A DNA stretch of 64,000 nucleotides from Megalonaias nervosa (lineage: Eukaryota > Mollusca > Bivalvia > Unionida > Unionidae): contig JAECUM010028998.1 of the NCBI GenBank assembly GCA_016617855.1, forward strand, positions 1 to 64,000. The letters run 5' to 3'. Below are positions 35,491 through 47,137 of the stretch, piece after piece (position 1 is the stretch's first letter; every line of letters starts with the position of its first letter). The position numbers were made by a program, and so were the translations under genes. The notes beneath the pieces were generated by a model. The model was not told where the DNA came from. It saw only the letters and a list, made by a program, of their open reading frames with translations, and ran no database searches.

Positions 35491-36261
35491 TACCATTGAA
35501 AACCAGCCAATAATAGGTATCCAAACTAGTGGGACGTAGGGATTGTTATGTCCAGCTGTGTAAAAAAAAAAATTTGTCACACATGGAGGGGGGAGAATCC
35601 TTCATAGTAATCTGTTCACAAATGAGATAATGCATTTGATGAATGGTTGTAATTGTTTTCTGTTTAACTCCACACCAGAGATATTATTGCACAGTTGTCA
35701 ATCTAATACATTTCTGAAAATTAGTAGTCAAATTTTGCATCTGTGAAGTTCAGATTAAACTGTCAGAAATGTGGACATGAATTTAATAAATAAAACTTTT
35801 TACTAAATTGTGCAGATAGCTTACACTTTAGGTAGGAAAGAAATGTTGATTTGGGATCCAGAGGTCATCAATGTCACTTTGACAGAAAGAAAAATTGACT
35901 CGTATTTAAATTAGGGCAAAAAGGTCAGGAGTCAGGGTCACTTTCACCCCAAGAAAAGTATTTTTTTAACAAAATATAATTGTGCTAGATAAAGTTTTGT
36001 CCTTTATGGTCTGTTTTATTTTCATATATTTGTTAAATGTATATGATTTATTCAGGTTGTACTGTGTTTTTAGAATGGGAATAACAATCGGGAAATAAAT
36101 AATGATCTTGCATCAGGAATTCAAGAACATTGATGATTTGTTGAGTTGTCTGTGATAAATTTTGCTTTACAACACTTTAACCACTTTTAAAGCTGTAAAA
36201 TTCTCAAAAACAGCATCATCATTTCCTGACTTTCCACCAATTTGGAATCCTTTGAAACAAT
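35491..36261 (+). other. Intron, nothing recognised
   Basis: AT-rich; no coding, repeat or splice signal that I can support. Confidence 0.5.
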
Positions 36262-36860
36262 ATTTTGAATTTTTAGCTCTGCTGGGCATAGATCAGAATT
36301 GGGTGACCTTTTGGCCATTGTCACTGTGTCCATTTGTGCAAGTTTATCACAGATTTTCCTAAGCTACTTGGAGGATTGCCATGAAACTTTGCACATACAT
36401 TAATTATAAGGTCCAGCTATTCAGAAATGAAAAAGTTGTTTCTTGAACATCTAATTTGCCCACCAAAGTGACCATAGTACAAATCTTATTATTGCTTTTT
36501 CTACTGGATGGATAGTCATATCATTGTGGGTGTTTCACTAAAAGACTATATGATGTCTCTGGATGGGCATAAATGAAAATAGTGCTGATTTGATGTCCAT
36601 TATGGCTTCAACCATAGCTATATTGAAACTCTTAAGATCATTACTTCTCCTAGGTGGATGGTCATATTGACATGGAGTTTTCTCCAAAAGACATTTTATG
36701 ATGCCTAGTTGTTTCTAAATGAAAAAAGGGTGCTGATCAGACATCCAATATGGCAGCTTGAAAATCTTGTTAAGACTTCTAAATGGAAAGTCAGACTGGA
36801 CTTGGGCTTTTCACTAAAAGACTTCTTTTGTTATCTAGTTAGTTGTTAAGAAAAATGATA
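36262..36860 (+). repeat. AGCT-hairpin repeat family, long copy
   Basis: Starts TTTAGCTCTGCTGGGCATAG and shows the family blocks AAGTTTATCACAG, CTACTTGGAGGATTGCCATG, a GGATGGTCATAT-type motif and TTTCACTAAAAG. The last two blocks recur about every 125 bp (36510, 36660, 36790), so the 3' half of the family is internally repetitive. Confidence 0.72.
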
Positions 36861-38429
36861 CCAGTGTATTTTATTTATTCATATTTGTGTGAAAATGTAA
36901 TTCATTATCACTATTTGTGTGCAGGGTCTCTCGGTTGATTCTTAGAAATTCCTTTTTAATGTGTTGTCTAGAACTCTTTTGAATAATTCACAGTAGTCCC
37001 AGAATAATATTCTAGTCCAGTGGGCACTTTGTAGTTTCACTGAATAATCTAAACAAATGTTTCCTCTCAGATAATATCTAAAAAAACATTAAGTACGTCA
37101 GAAGACTGATGTTACAACAAGACATAAGGAATAAAACTGACCAAACAGTCTAGCTCCACTCATTTATATACAAGAAAAAGAGGTGAAAACACATTTTGCT
37201 ACTTCTAGATACATGACATTTCACAAATATCCCATATCATACAAGAACCAACCTGACCTAACCCATCCAATGGAAAAAATAATTCTTCTAAGAACCCACC
37301 TGACCCCACCAGCCAATGAGAAATTACCCCAAAGTTGTTTTTATTATTAATGTTCGTAAAGAGCTATGTCAACAACTATTTATAGATCCTACGCATTCTA
37401 CATTCTTGATATCTTAAAATAGCATTTTATAGCTGTTGGCAATAAACTTAAGTATATAATATCTTAACTCTAGATGATCATTACAATTTACAGTCATGAA
37501 CAAAAACTACACATAATATAGATAGTTACATACCATTAGTAACAAAAAAATATAGATATACATAACACCAATGTGTTTTTATCTAACTCTTTAATTACCT
37601 TTCCTTCTTTTCATTGACTGATTGTTTTGTCTGTTAGGATTGTTATTAATACAGAATTGAAAAAATAATGTAGTATCAAGGGAATAAATTACTGTTTTTA
37701 AAACTGTTGAAAAAACAAACGAAAATAAAACTAAATAATTATCATTGAACAGCTGCTTTCCGTGGAACAAGTCATTTTAAAGCTTCAGTGTTAAAAGTTA
37801 GATCGCAAATATACTAGAGAACAATATTTATTAATATCACCACTAATACAGGGTGTATTAATGTGTTTTTTGAGTCAGAAATAAAACCAACATTGGCTAA
37901 AAAAAAGAGCAACGCTTCGTATGTTGCCGAAGTAAGAAAACTGAAGTAAATCTGTTTTATTTTTCTCCACATGAATTATGTATTCACTTAATGATCTTCA
38001 AAATATTTTTGAAGTACGTGGAATTTGCCGAAATAATCTCAAATATATTTTGCCAAAATCAGACTCGAGGGATCTTTTCTAGTATGAATTTGGTGTGGTT
38101 CCTAATACTGAATGGGACTAGATTCATACATTTATTCTGGGTCTGTTCATTCAGAATGCTCAAATGTTGTTATATTAGGGTTCATACTTAAAAGAAAGGT
38201 AGGGTCGGTGGCCTGGGGCATTTCATATCCACAACCTTCAAAAGATCATACTGGGTGAGAACATTTTAATACCAAGAACTGTGAGTTTTCGGCGATTATC
38301 AGTGGGTATGTCAGTTTGCACATTATTTTTGTGCTTTTATTACAAAACGTTTATGTATTCCTATGCATAGTTTTGATATTTTTTTCATACTGATTGCGAA
38401 TATTGTCATACACATGAGCAATATGTTCA
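36861..38429 (+). other. Intron, nothing recognised
   Basis: AT-rich with scattered A/T runs. No exon-like stretch with matching splice sites and no repeat boundaries seen. Confidence 0.5.
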
Positions 38430-39730
38430 TTGAGAACAGAAAGTGAAATTCTTCTATGCAGCCTATGGGCTTTTTAACATACAAATATTAAGGACACGCT
38501 GAGGCTGCTGACCTGGGCTTGCTTGTGCAGTTATTGAATCTTTGATCATTATACTACGAGGCTGACACCCAAACAACTAAACTGCTGCGGTTCCATAGTA
38601 TGATGCACATAAATGGAGATGTTTTCATACATAAAATAAGAGACATGCAAAATAGGAGCATTTCCATATTATTAACCTAAACATGGTTAATGTGAGACAT
38701 TTTGAAACAGACTTTGAGGTGGTGCATAAAAACTGTAGTTTTGTTACATACACAGCTATTACATTTTCAAAACCTATTGGGGATCTTCATACATACCATT
38801 TAAAGATGCTCATAACAAGCAAGAACATTTTCATGAGCACAAATTTGATGTGGCGCATTCGGAATGGAGACACTTTCATGCAAACGGCGTTTTATATGCT
38901 AAATGAAAACATCAGTATGCATCCGACCATATTGTGTTATATACAAAACATGGACATTTTCCTTTAAACAGCCTTTACATGGAATATTTATATAGTAGAC
39001 ATTTTCAAACATGAAACCTTGTACATAAAAAATGAGGATAGTTTCATACAAGCAATGTACAAAATGCAGACAGTTCTATGCTTGCTTTTCACGTGTTACA
39101 TGCGATAGAGGATTTTTCTGTACATACAGTTTGAAGTGTTATATACAAAATGGGGATACAGTTGAACCTGTCTTGAAAGACCACCCTTTCTGCCAGAAAA
39201 TTATGGTCTCTCAAGACAGGTGGTCTCATAACAGGTCACAGTGCTATATAGTCATTAAGTTTGTGCATTGAGAATATGATCTTTCAAGACAGGTGGTCTC
39301 AAATAGCAGTGGTCTTTCAAGACAGGTTTCACTGTACTTACATTTTCATAAACACAACAATGAAGTGGAACATACAAAATGAGGGCACTGATGCAAGTAC
39401 ATCATTGGTGTGATATATGCAAAGGAAAACATTTTCTTAAACATAACAATGAAATTGTGCGTAAAAAAATGGGGACGTTTGAATACACAATGCCTTGATG
39501 TGGTACCTACAAAACAAGGACATTTTCTTACACAGCCACATGCAAATTGGGAACATTAACATACACACAACCTTGATGAAGTAAATAAAAAAAACTACTG
39601 GAAATTTTACATACGGAACAAGGTCATTTCCATACACAAGAACTTGGCAAGGTACATATCAAAAAGAAATATTTTTATGCACACAACCATGACATGATAC
39701 TTACAAGACAGGGACATTGACATATGAATT
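38430..39730 (+). repeat. Old degenerate tandem repeat, unit about 55-70 bp
   Basis: A loosely periodic pattern: TTGATGTGGTA, CATACAAAATGGGGACA, TTTTCATACACACA, repeated with heavy substitution. Open frames across it (for example 38683-38967) follow from the repetition. The array is interrupted by a 176-bp MITE. Confidence 0.65.
39159..39334 (+). mobile_element. Small MITE with TA target duplication
   Basis: 176 bp, ends CAGTTGAACCTGTCTTGAAA and the complement ...TCAAGACAGGTTTCACTG, flanked by TA at 39157-39158 and 39335-39336. Internal arms repeat the GGTCTTTCAAGACAGG motif, giving a nested hairpin. Same family as 12330-12490. Confidence 0.82.
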
Positions 39731-40438
39731 ATTAAAAATACTGGTTTCCTGGTGAAATTAGACATGTTTAAAATACATTTTTGGTGTGCTTCATATTGAA
39801 TAGGTCTTATCTTGCATTGGTTTATTAATGAATGGCAATGAATTAAAGTGGCAAAGTTAAGTACACATAGGTTCAAAATTATTTATTTTCTGAGACATTT
39901 TAAATTCTAAAGTGTATTATTGCCAAAAAAATTCTTTTTATTGAAGATCGGCATGCAGATCTTTGATTATTTCATTTCAGAATAAGAAACAAATTCTCAG
40001 TATTTTCACATAAATCTGACAATTCAGTTTCTTTCAACTCCTGACATACATTTTTACTTGTATGCAAACATAATGTAAACATTCAACATGATTTTTGAAT
40101 TTAGTTTGTTACTATGGAAGGGAACAATGTGCATGAGATGAGATTACTGCAGTACTTGGATGAAATTGGTAGTTATTTAGAATCAAATTACATACTTTAT
40201 ATGGAATGTCCCCTATTTTATTGCATAATTTCTGACACTGTGTATATTTGTGTATCCCCATTCTGATGGTAAAAATTCAGATACATTGTCAGAAATCAAC
40301 CACAGATCAATTCTAAAATACATGTATATATCAGATGCTGGGTAAAAGAGATGTTTATCATCTGAAACTTGTTAAAATAAAGATGTCCACATTTTGGTGG
40401 TAAAAATCAAATGTTCCCATTTTGTAGGTTTTACAGGA

Positions 40439-40763
40439 ATGTGTGTGTGTGTGATTTGGATTTTTAACGTAGCTTTAAAAAAAATTCAGACATATCACTA
40501 CGATGTCTGCATTGTGACAATTTATAGTGATGTCTAGCACTGGGACATCATGTGACAGACAGTTAACATCATGTCCCACCCAGTCACATTATCCTGGCAC
40601 AAGGCCAATCAGTTATAACACTAACCTCTTAATGCTAAGCGCCAAGCGAGGCAACTGCTAATACCATTTTTACAAGTCTTTGTTATGACTCGGCAGGGGT
40701 TCAAACCTGCAACCTCCCGCATCAGAAGTGGATGTTCTAACCACTTTGGCCACTGGAGCAGCC
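40439..40763 (-). mobile_element. tRNA-derived SINE, family A, antisense
   Basis: Inverse complement of the family: (GT)n tail first, body motifs, then GGCAGGGGTTCAAACC (B box complement) and the A-box complement CCACTTTGGCCA at the right end. Confidence 0.87.
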
Positions 40764-40957
40764 TCGTTCAATATGACTACCTGGCATCAGAAAACTGGCA
40801 ATCATGGATCAGCATACCTACTGTAATGCCACGAGACACTCAGTGCATCTTATGTCCGGCTTAGTGCCCCACTACCCACATGATATAAATCAATTGATTC
40901 AAGTGCCACTCTAAAGAAGGGCTTGTTTAGTAATGTCTGAAAGTTACCATTTCTAAG

Positions 40958-42010
40958 TTGGGACAATCCGATAGTACGTTTGACCACCACATTAGACAAT
41001 CTTCACCAGCTACATCTCAGATCATACTACAGGTGTCGGCATCACCACATACTTCTAGAGATGATGAAATGTGTTCACAAGCTCCAAGGTCTTTGTTTTT
41101 CCTAACAATGTCTGGAGAACTCAATGCCTTCCGTGCATCAATTGAAGAAGTATTTAACTTGTTATTACCAGAGTTTCTTTATCCTCCTCAAACTCTGTCA
41201 ACTGCTTGGTCCAGAATTCCAACAGTTAACATGCTAACCAAGAAAGACCAGACTGGCATTAAGTTATTACTGCTGTGTGGCTGACTTAAAAAAAGATTCT
41301 TTAAGACTTTTAGACAGACATTTAAGTATGGAAATGTCAAAGCTCTTGTTAGTAAGCACCTCATATTATATCCTGCAAGAAAGGATCAGTTTTGTGGATC
41401 ACGTTTCCCCATAACCTGATCCAGCATTAAGAACTTGACAAGGTTATGAAGGATAAGACAACCCTGTTCCATCATGATTAGACTCTGCCATCCTAATTAG
41501 ACTGCATAAAGTCAGTACCAGAGCAGATCTTGCCTATTATATTGATGAGCCCACTTATATTGATCGGTTTCATGTGCCATCTGAGGTTAGTACCAAAGCC
41601 AGTGTTGATTTTAAGGTTGAATGATGGACCTGCTTATGCTTTTCAGTATCTCATATGCTATCCCAATATCAGAGCATTGGCACTTATAGGGATCATTGTA
41701 CCCATTACAATGCCGCAATGCACCCAGCTTGCTTGATGGCCAGTTTAGCGCAACAGTGCTCAGTTGATATGAACTCTTCTCAGGGGAAACAGTCCTGCTG
41801 ATCTGTGTTCAAAGTCACAGTTTGTATGAACTGCTCCTGCGAGTTTCATTGATTTACCTCTGGTATAAGACCTGGTAATTGTATTGGCTATGGTATAGCA
41901 GGCAGAATTAGCTTTGTCAGTTGACCAGAACTACCTACAGTTCCAGCAGGATGGGTCAGTGTCATTTATGATGCTAAAGCTATGTCTTGGCAAACAGAGT
42001 TAATGCTTCA
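40958..42010 (+). pseudogene. Unrecognised decayed ORF, possibly of retroelement origin
   Basis: A 108-codon frame (40958-41284) is Ser/Thr/Pro/Gln-rich at its start and then helical. Coding-like segments continue in other frames to about 42010, separated by stops. The composition recalls gag-like ORF1 products of tyrosine-recombinase retroelements, but no zinc finger, RT or recombinase motif is visible, so the family is not assigned. Confidence 0.35.
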
Positions 42011-42154
42011 GCCAGATTCTAAATCTGGAAGCTGCCTCATATAGGAGATGATCTCTCTGAGATAAGGGAATATAACTCCCTTAACTTCTTACCTATTCAC
42101 CTAAGGTATTATTATTGGGCATAGTCTGACTATACCTCCCTGTTTGTTTGTACC

Positions 42155-43073
42155 TGTTACGTATATGTAATTAAATTGCTTGTGTGTTAGTTTTAAAATT
42201 CTTTTTTATTTTATTTTTGTTTCATTACATTTTATTGTAATGATTATTGTAGGGATTCGAAATTCTTTTTCAGTAATTCATTATTTTCTTTTAGCAAATG
42301 TTCTTTCTCTAAGATGTAAAACATGTTACATGAGAATTATTTTTAGTTAACCTAGTTCGTCTTAGGTTGGGTAAGTTTGTAAACAGGCAGTTAAATGATT
42401 GGTCAGTATCAGGGCCATACTTTCCTTGCGTGATCACCATGGGTAAACAACGTTTTTATACTGTTGGTTCTTAAGTGGGGCTACACTGGCGTATGTGATG
42501 GATTTCTTGTAGTAAGAGACCACACATGACCCATCTCGCGAGACTTGAAATGATGTTTTGGGGGTTTAAATACACATTCTTAATATTTTTCTGGGAGAGT
42601 CGTTTTAACATCTTGAAGGAACAAGGTGTTATTTTTATTTGTTGCCAGATTGTTTGTTTTTCATCTGATTTTTGGATTTAATAATTTATTCTCCTGGAAA
42701 CTCAACAAGTTGACTTTCTTATAAAAAATTCTGAAAGATATTCATGGAAATTTATTCTGGAATTATTCGGAAACAAAAACTGTGATTCAAGTGAGGAATT
42801 GTTGATATTCATACATTGGACCACGTCTGACGTCATCGCCTTCCATATCTGTATGTCATCGAGATTCGAACCTGGATTCTAATAGAACTGTTTAGTGATA
42901 GGACTTGTGTTTTCATTCTTAGGATCAAATTTTGGATTATATTCACAAACTGTAAGTCCTATTTACCAATTTTTACATTGTTTTCTAGGGAAATAAATTA
43001 TTTTGTTAAAATATACAAAGCTTGTTGACTTCACTCTTTTCTTCTGTTAATTTGTACGAGCCTACACCTAACA
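42155..43073 (+). mobile_element. Solo LTR of the left-edge gypsy-like family, 5-bp target duplication
   Basis: A 919-bp segment with ends TGTTACG...CCTAACA, colinear with the inverse of 1936-2833. It is flanked by a perfect 5-bp duplication, GTACC at 42150-42154 and 43074-43078. No internal element sequence is present, so the element was reduced to one LTR by recombination between its two LTRs. AATAAA near 42995 is the likely polyadenylation signal. Several small indels separate it from the other LTR. Confidence 0.93.
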
Positions 43074-43586
43074 GTACCCCACTGCTGATTTCAATAATGA
43101 AAGGTATAAATTATATCAGAAATGCACAGAACTTACTCAGTTCATTCATTGATTTATAATTTTTAACCGGACTGTGACCAGGGAGGCTCTAAAACCATCA
43201 TTGTCTGCACGTTTCATGCTTACATAAGTTTTAAGTATAAATGATGGCCATGCTCAATATCCATTTCCAATTCCTGGACAAGTCCATTTTCAGTGAAGGG
43301 GTGTATACATGACTACATATGTGTGTACATAGAACAAAAATACTGTGTCATCTGCTTCCAATATTTGCAATGTCAAAACATGCAAAGGAAAAGAATGACA
43401 ATTACAAATTTGCCTTTCATGTGGATTTAACAAGCGGTATAATTTCTACTTTAGCAGGATGGTACAAACCAATTTGAAATGGACAAATAAAATTTGTTGG
43501 AAACATTTGTGTGCATATGTGGATGACCAGCTTATATTTTCATGTCACAAAGGCAATTTTTAAGCCACCACTGCTTGTAGAAGGGG

Positions 43587-43668
43587 CATCGTGGTTTATC
43601 CTGTCTGTGTGGTCATAAGTAGATGATCATCGTGGTTTATCCTGTCTGTGTGGTCATAAGTAGATGAT
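43587..43668 (+). repeat. Perfect 41-bp tandem duplication
   Basis: 43587-43627 is repeated without a mismatch at 43628-43668 (units start CATCGTGGTTTATCCTGTCT). The lack of divergence implies a recent event, or an assembly artefact. Confidence 0.9.
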
Positions 43669-43859
43669 CTGATTAGATTTTCTGATAAATAATGCTATAT
43701 TTGCTGAAAGTAATTCCTCCATTGTGATATTGAATTTTCCTCTCCATTATGAATGTTTTATTGCTACTGAACAGAATAATTAACATTGAGCCATGAAATC
43801 TTTCACACTTTATTGTGGTCATGAGTAGATGAAATGATTACATTTTCTTTACAAATATA

Positions 43860-44206
43860 GCCCTATTTTTAGCTCTACTGGTCATAGTCCAGAAGAGCTT
43901 ATGGGATGGTCTGTTGTCCATCTATTAGCACAAGTTTATTATGGCTGCTTCTCCTAAATTACTTGGAAGATTGCACTGAAACTTTATATGTACATTTATA
44001 CCATGGTCATTTTGGCCCTAAATGAAAATGATGCAGTGCGGACATCCAGTATAGCAGCCACAATGGATATCTTGAAAATCTTGTTACTGTTACGCCTCCT
44101 AAGTGGATTGTTGTATCAAAATGGGGTTTTCACAGAAACTGATAGTGATGTCTTATTGAGTCTTAGTGACAGTGGTACCATTATGAAATCCAATATGTCC
44201 ACCACA
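43860..44206 (+). repeat. AGCT-hairpin repeat copy, target of the Polinton, left part
   Basis: Begins TTTAGCTCTACTGGTCATAG...GAAGAGCTTATGGGATGG, whose first 30 bases form an AGCTCTACTGGTC...CCAGAAGAGCT hairpin, and continues through all the family blocks to CCACCACA. The continuation expected after AACAGC (as at 27523: CTTGAAAATCATGGTATTGC) is found on the far side of the Polinton at 58551. Confidence 0.78.
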
Positions 44207-44211
44207 GCAGC

Positions 44212-45360
44212 AGCAGCACTGGGATTGAACAGAGGAATATGGCGTCCAGACTAAGTGAAAAAAAATACTAAAAGAAATACATGGAATGTTGGAATGACCA
44301 ACAAACTGTAATATAAACTATATGTGACACATCATGATGTTTTTTATGTGCTATAAAATGTGAATTTTTATTCATGATATAAACAACAGGGGAGGGGCAG
44401 GATGAACAGAATTTTTGGCTGACCAAGTGAAAAAAATCAGTAAGAAAAATAGCAAAAGGAGGTGCCCGCAACCAGGCTGAATGACATTGGATAGCTCTTA
44501 AATCTTGGATAATTGTTGTATTTTTCTTTTTCCCTTGCAGTTGTTGGATCTCTGAGTGCAAATTTGTTTGAGATTCAGAGAATTTATCTTTTTCCATTTT
44601 GCTTTTTCCATTGTGCATGAACACACTGCCTGGTGAATCGCTAAGTGCAAAATGTAATTTTGGAGATTCAGAGGCCTGTCCAGGCTGAATTTTAGTTTGT
44701 TAATGTGTAACCAAGCATCCGCTCCCAAGTGAATCCTGGGCGCTTTAAAATGAACGCCCTTTGGGGCTCAGGGAGAGCCAGTTAGGTTGCACCTGGTTAG
44801 CTTTTTTTTACAAGTTTACAATTACCCATTCAAGTATATCTCACCTTTCTTCAATGCATCACTGGTTCCCCCACTATAATAGCATCTGTCGCAAATGCCA
44901 ATGATATGTCTGTCACATTTTTTGGACTCTAACCCATGAAGTTGTTTTCACCTGTCAATCGAAAGTTTGTCTGACCACTTTTACCAATTCTGCCACTGTC
45001 TCATTTAAGAATATACGATGAAATAATTTATATGAGCATATGCTTGCTGAACAGACACATTAAACATACACATACTGTATAATTTATTTATCAATTATTT
45101 ATGTTTAATATGAACAAGTAGATTTCTCCACAGAGTGTACAGTAATCAATTTTACCTGTAAGTTCCAGCGAGTTATATCGCATCTGTATTTTTAGTGCAG
45201 TCATGTGACCTTGTGAAAACCCCTGCATGTTATTAATAACATAGGCATTTTTAGTGCAGTCATGTCATAGCTGGTATGGATAAGCTACGAGTTCGATTGA
45301 GATTCCTGCAATTTGCTGTTGCTGAAAAAATATGTTACGTTACTGGATATACTGAAATTT
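44212..45360 (+). repeat. Polinton left terminal inverted repeat
   Basis: About 1.15 kb that matches, inverted, 57398-58545. Alignment runs from AGCAGCACTGGG at the outside to ATGTTACGTTACTG at about 45332-45345 and fades by 45360. Identity is roughly 80-85 percent by eye, so the ends have aged since insertion. Confidence 0.9.
44924..44995 (-). promoter_or_regulatory. tRNA-like A/B-box segment in the left TIR
   Basis: Read on the minus strand: TGGCAGAATTGG (A-box-like, 44984-44995) followed about 50 bases later by GGGTTAGAGTCC (B-box-like, 44924-44935). Spacing and content resemble a Leu/Ser-type tRNA or a SINE head. It points outward. The right-TIR partner is at 57751-57823. Confidence 0.5.
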
Positions 45361-45508
45361 TTTTTTCTGGTGTAGTCTCTTTGATGAGTAGCAGTTAATT
45401 ATGTTTTTTGCTGAAAATTGTACTGAAATAGGGTAAATGTTAAAAAATTTACCAGCAGCATACATAGAAGGAAAATCTTTTATTTCTCCTGTAACTAAAT
45501 TAGTTGAT

Positions 45509-46021
45509 TCAGCGGGCGTAGGTGGTTTTTTTACATTTACTTGTTTTTCCGCATTTGCAATTTTCTTCCTGTGTTTTCATTTGTAGATTCTCCAATCTAT
45601 TATCTTGCTTGTTAGAATTAATGTGATCAACAAGCAGTCCATCTCCTATCACGCCATTGTAACATTTATAAATAAATCGGTGTGAGTAGTAGTTTTTCAT
45701 TTTACCATTAAAATAAATACCAATCATGAAATACCCGATATTATTAACATTTCCAATTGATTTTTTATTTTTGCAATTTCGAATAACACCGTCATGATTG
45801 CTTTCATAATTAACATAGATCGGGTGTCTTCTGAATTCATCATCTGTGTTCTCAAGTTTTATTTCAGATAGTGTACTGTTGTTATCACCATCTGTGTTCT
45901 CAAGTTTTGTTTTAGATATTGTACTGTTGTTGTTATCATTTGTATTCTCAATTTTTGATTTTTCTGTTTTGTCATTTTTGATATAGCGAGCAATATAATC
46001 TTGAGTATCTTTGATTTTCAT
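45509..46021 (-). CDS. Polinton-borne HNH endonuclease, 170 codons, open
   Basis: An HNH homing-type nuclease located next to the left TIR. The C-terminal half carries the HNH signature: S-H-R-F-I-Y (first His), then V-D-H-I-N-S-N-K-x-D-N-R-x-E-N-L (central His and Asn). HNH proteins cut DNA with one metal ion at a beta-beta-alpha fold. The N-terminal half holds three imperfect copies of K-L-E-N-T-D-x-D-N-N-S-T, a probable linker. Upstream in the same frame a C-x2-C...C-x2-C zinc ribbon can be read to about 46101, interrupted by a TAA, so the original protein was probably longer and the present ATG (46021) internal. It may help spread the element or be a parasite of it. Confidence 0.75.
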   Translation of the reverse strand: MKIKDTQDYIARYIKNDKTEKSKIENTNDNNNSTISKTKLENTDGDNNSTLSEIKLENTDDEFRRHPIYVNYESNHDGVIRNCKNKKSIGNVNNIGYFMIGIYFNGKMKNYYSHRFIYKCYNGVIGDGLLVDHINSNKQDNRLENLQMKTQEENCKCGKTSKCKKTTYAR

Positions 46022-46345
46022 GTAATTGTCAGCATTTGTTATCTCAAAGTATCTTTTCAGTGCACAGTACTTTCTTCCACCACAAGCTACACATAATTGT
46101 GTCTTACCTTAAACTCCGACTCCACAATTTAGACATGAGAATGGTCCAGTGCTTCTGTTTCGGACACTCTGTATGTGAATCTTACAGTAATCAGCATGCC
46201 ATTTTTCCACATTGTACAGCTAATCCTGCCATCAACCAACAACATTTGTTGTATGATTTACTCATTATTATAATAATAGTAAAGGTCTAATTGGATGAAA
46301 GTTTATTTTTAATAAAGTTCATTTAAAGGAATCTTATCATATAGC

Positions 46346-46738
46346 ATGGGCCGGTGGGAAGAGACTAGATTACTACAGCAACAATATTGTCTCACTGGGA
46401 ACAGAATCACATTACCAGAATGGAAAACAGTTTTAAATCTCATAAAAAAATACATCAGATCACTAGAAGTAACACAAGATGAGTTTACAAGGTTATCTGC
46501 GATTGAGCCATCAACATCAAGATTTGATTTTAACAGATTAACCAAAGATAAGAAACAGCCACCATTCAGACTACAGTTGCATGATTTTATCAAAATGGTG
46601 AAGAACGAATTTATCAACAGTGGTGCTCTTCATGTTTGGTCAGTGTTTAAAATAGGTGGTGATGGAGTATTTATATATTCCACAATGAATCAAAATTTTG
46701 CTCATAAAATAATACAGCATTTACAGGAAAAACAATGA
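46346..46738 (+). CDS. Polinton ORF, 130 codons, unrecognised
   Basis: A soluble alpha/beta-looking protein with the C-terminal phrase W-S-V-F-K-I-G-G-D-G-V-F-I-Y-S-T. No catalytic motif is obvious. It starts 325 bp beyond the HNH start, diverging from it. Fragmented coding-like sequence follows at 46740-47130 in the same direction. In a standard Polinton polymerase B would occupy this end; this ORF shows none of its motifs. It may be the first part of the module that ends in the helicase-like fragment. Confidence 0.5.
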   Translation: MGRWEETRLLQQQYCLTGNRITLPEWKTVLNLIKKYIRSLEVTQDEFTRLSAIEPSTSRFDFNRLTKDKKQPPFRLQLHDFIKMVKNEFINSGALHVWSVFKIGGDGVFIYSTMNQNFAHKIIQHLQEKQ

Positions 46739-47137
46739 GCATTATTTCAGGATAAAAGTTATAGCTGAGCAACAAACACCAGATGGATCACAGGGATCAT
46801 ACGTGATAAACTGGATTCAGTAAAACAATCAAGATCAGCATCAGTAGTCATCCTGGACAAAAATACCAAACCAGGAACATTTATTAAGATAGACAACACC
46901 TACTAGAAGAACGCTTATCCTGCTACAGCTGTTGTTTACGCAATTTATTACATGACTGAACCAAACATAGCTGCTCTTGCTCCGATGAAAATAGTCTCAC
47001 TAAATTGTGTTACTCAGATTATAATGGAGCATCTTTGTAAAGTCAAAACGTGGTAACAAATTAACAGAATCAAGAATAAAAAATAAATGGGAAAAAACAT
47101 GACTGGAGCTCGCATAGCTGAGTTAGAAAAATTGTGA

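Noticed and set aside
35128..35580. 150-codon minus-strand ORF
   Set aside because: Produced by the 51-bp minisatellite, whose period keeps all frames open; no start context or homology.
38683..38967. 94-codon plus-strand ORF
   Set aside because: Lies within the degenerate tandem repeat; composition follows the repeat.
44268..44728. ORFs of 76-118 codons in the left TIR
   Set aside because: Not preserved in the right TIR copy; no coding signature.
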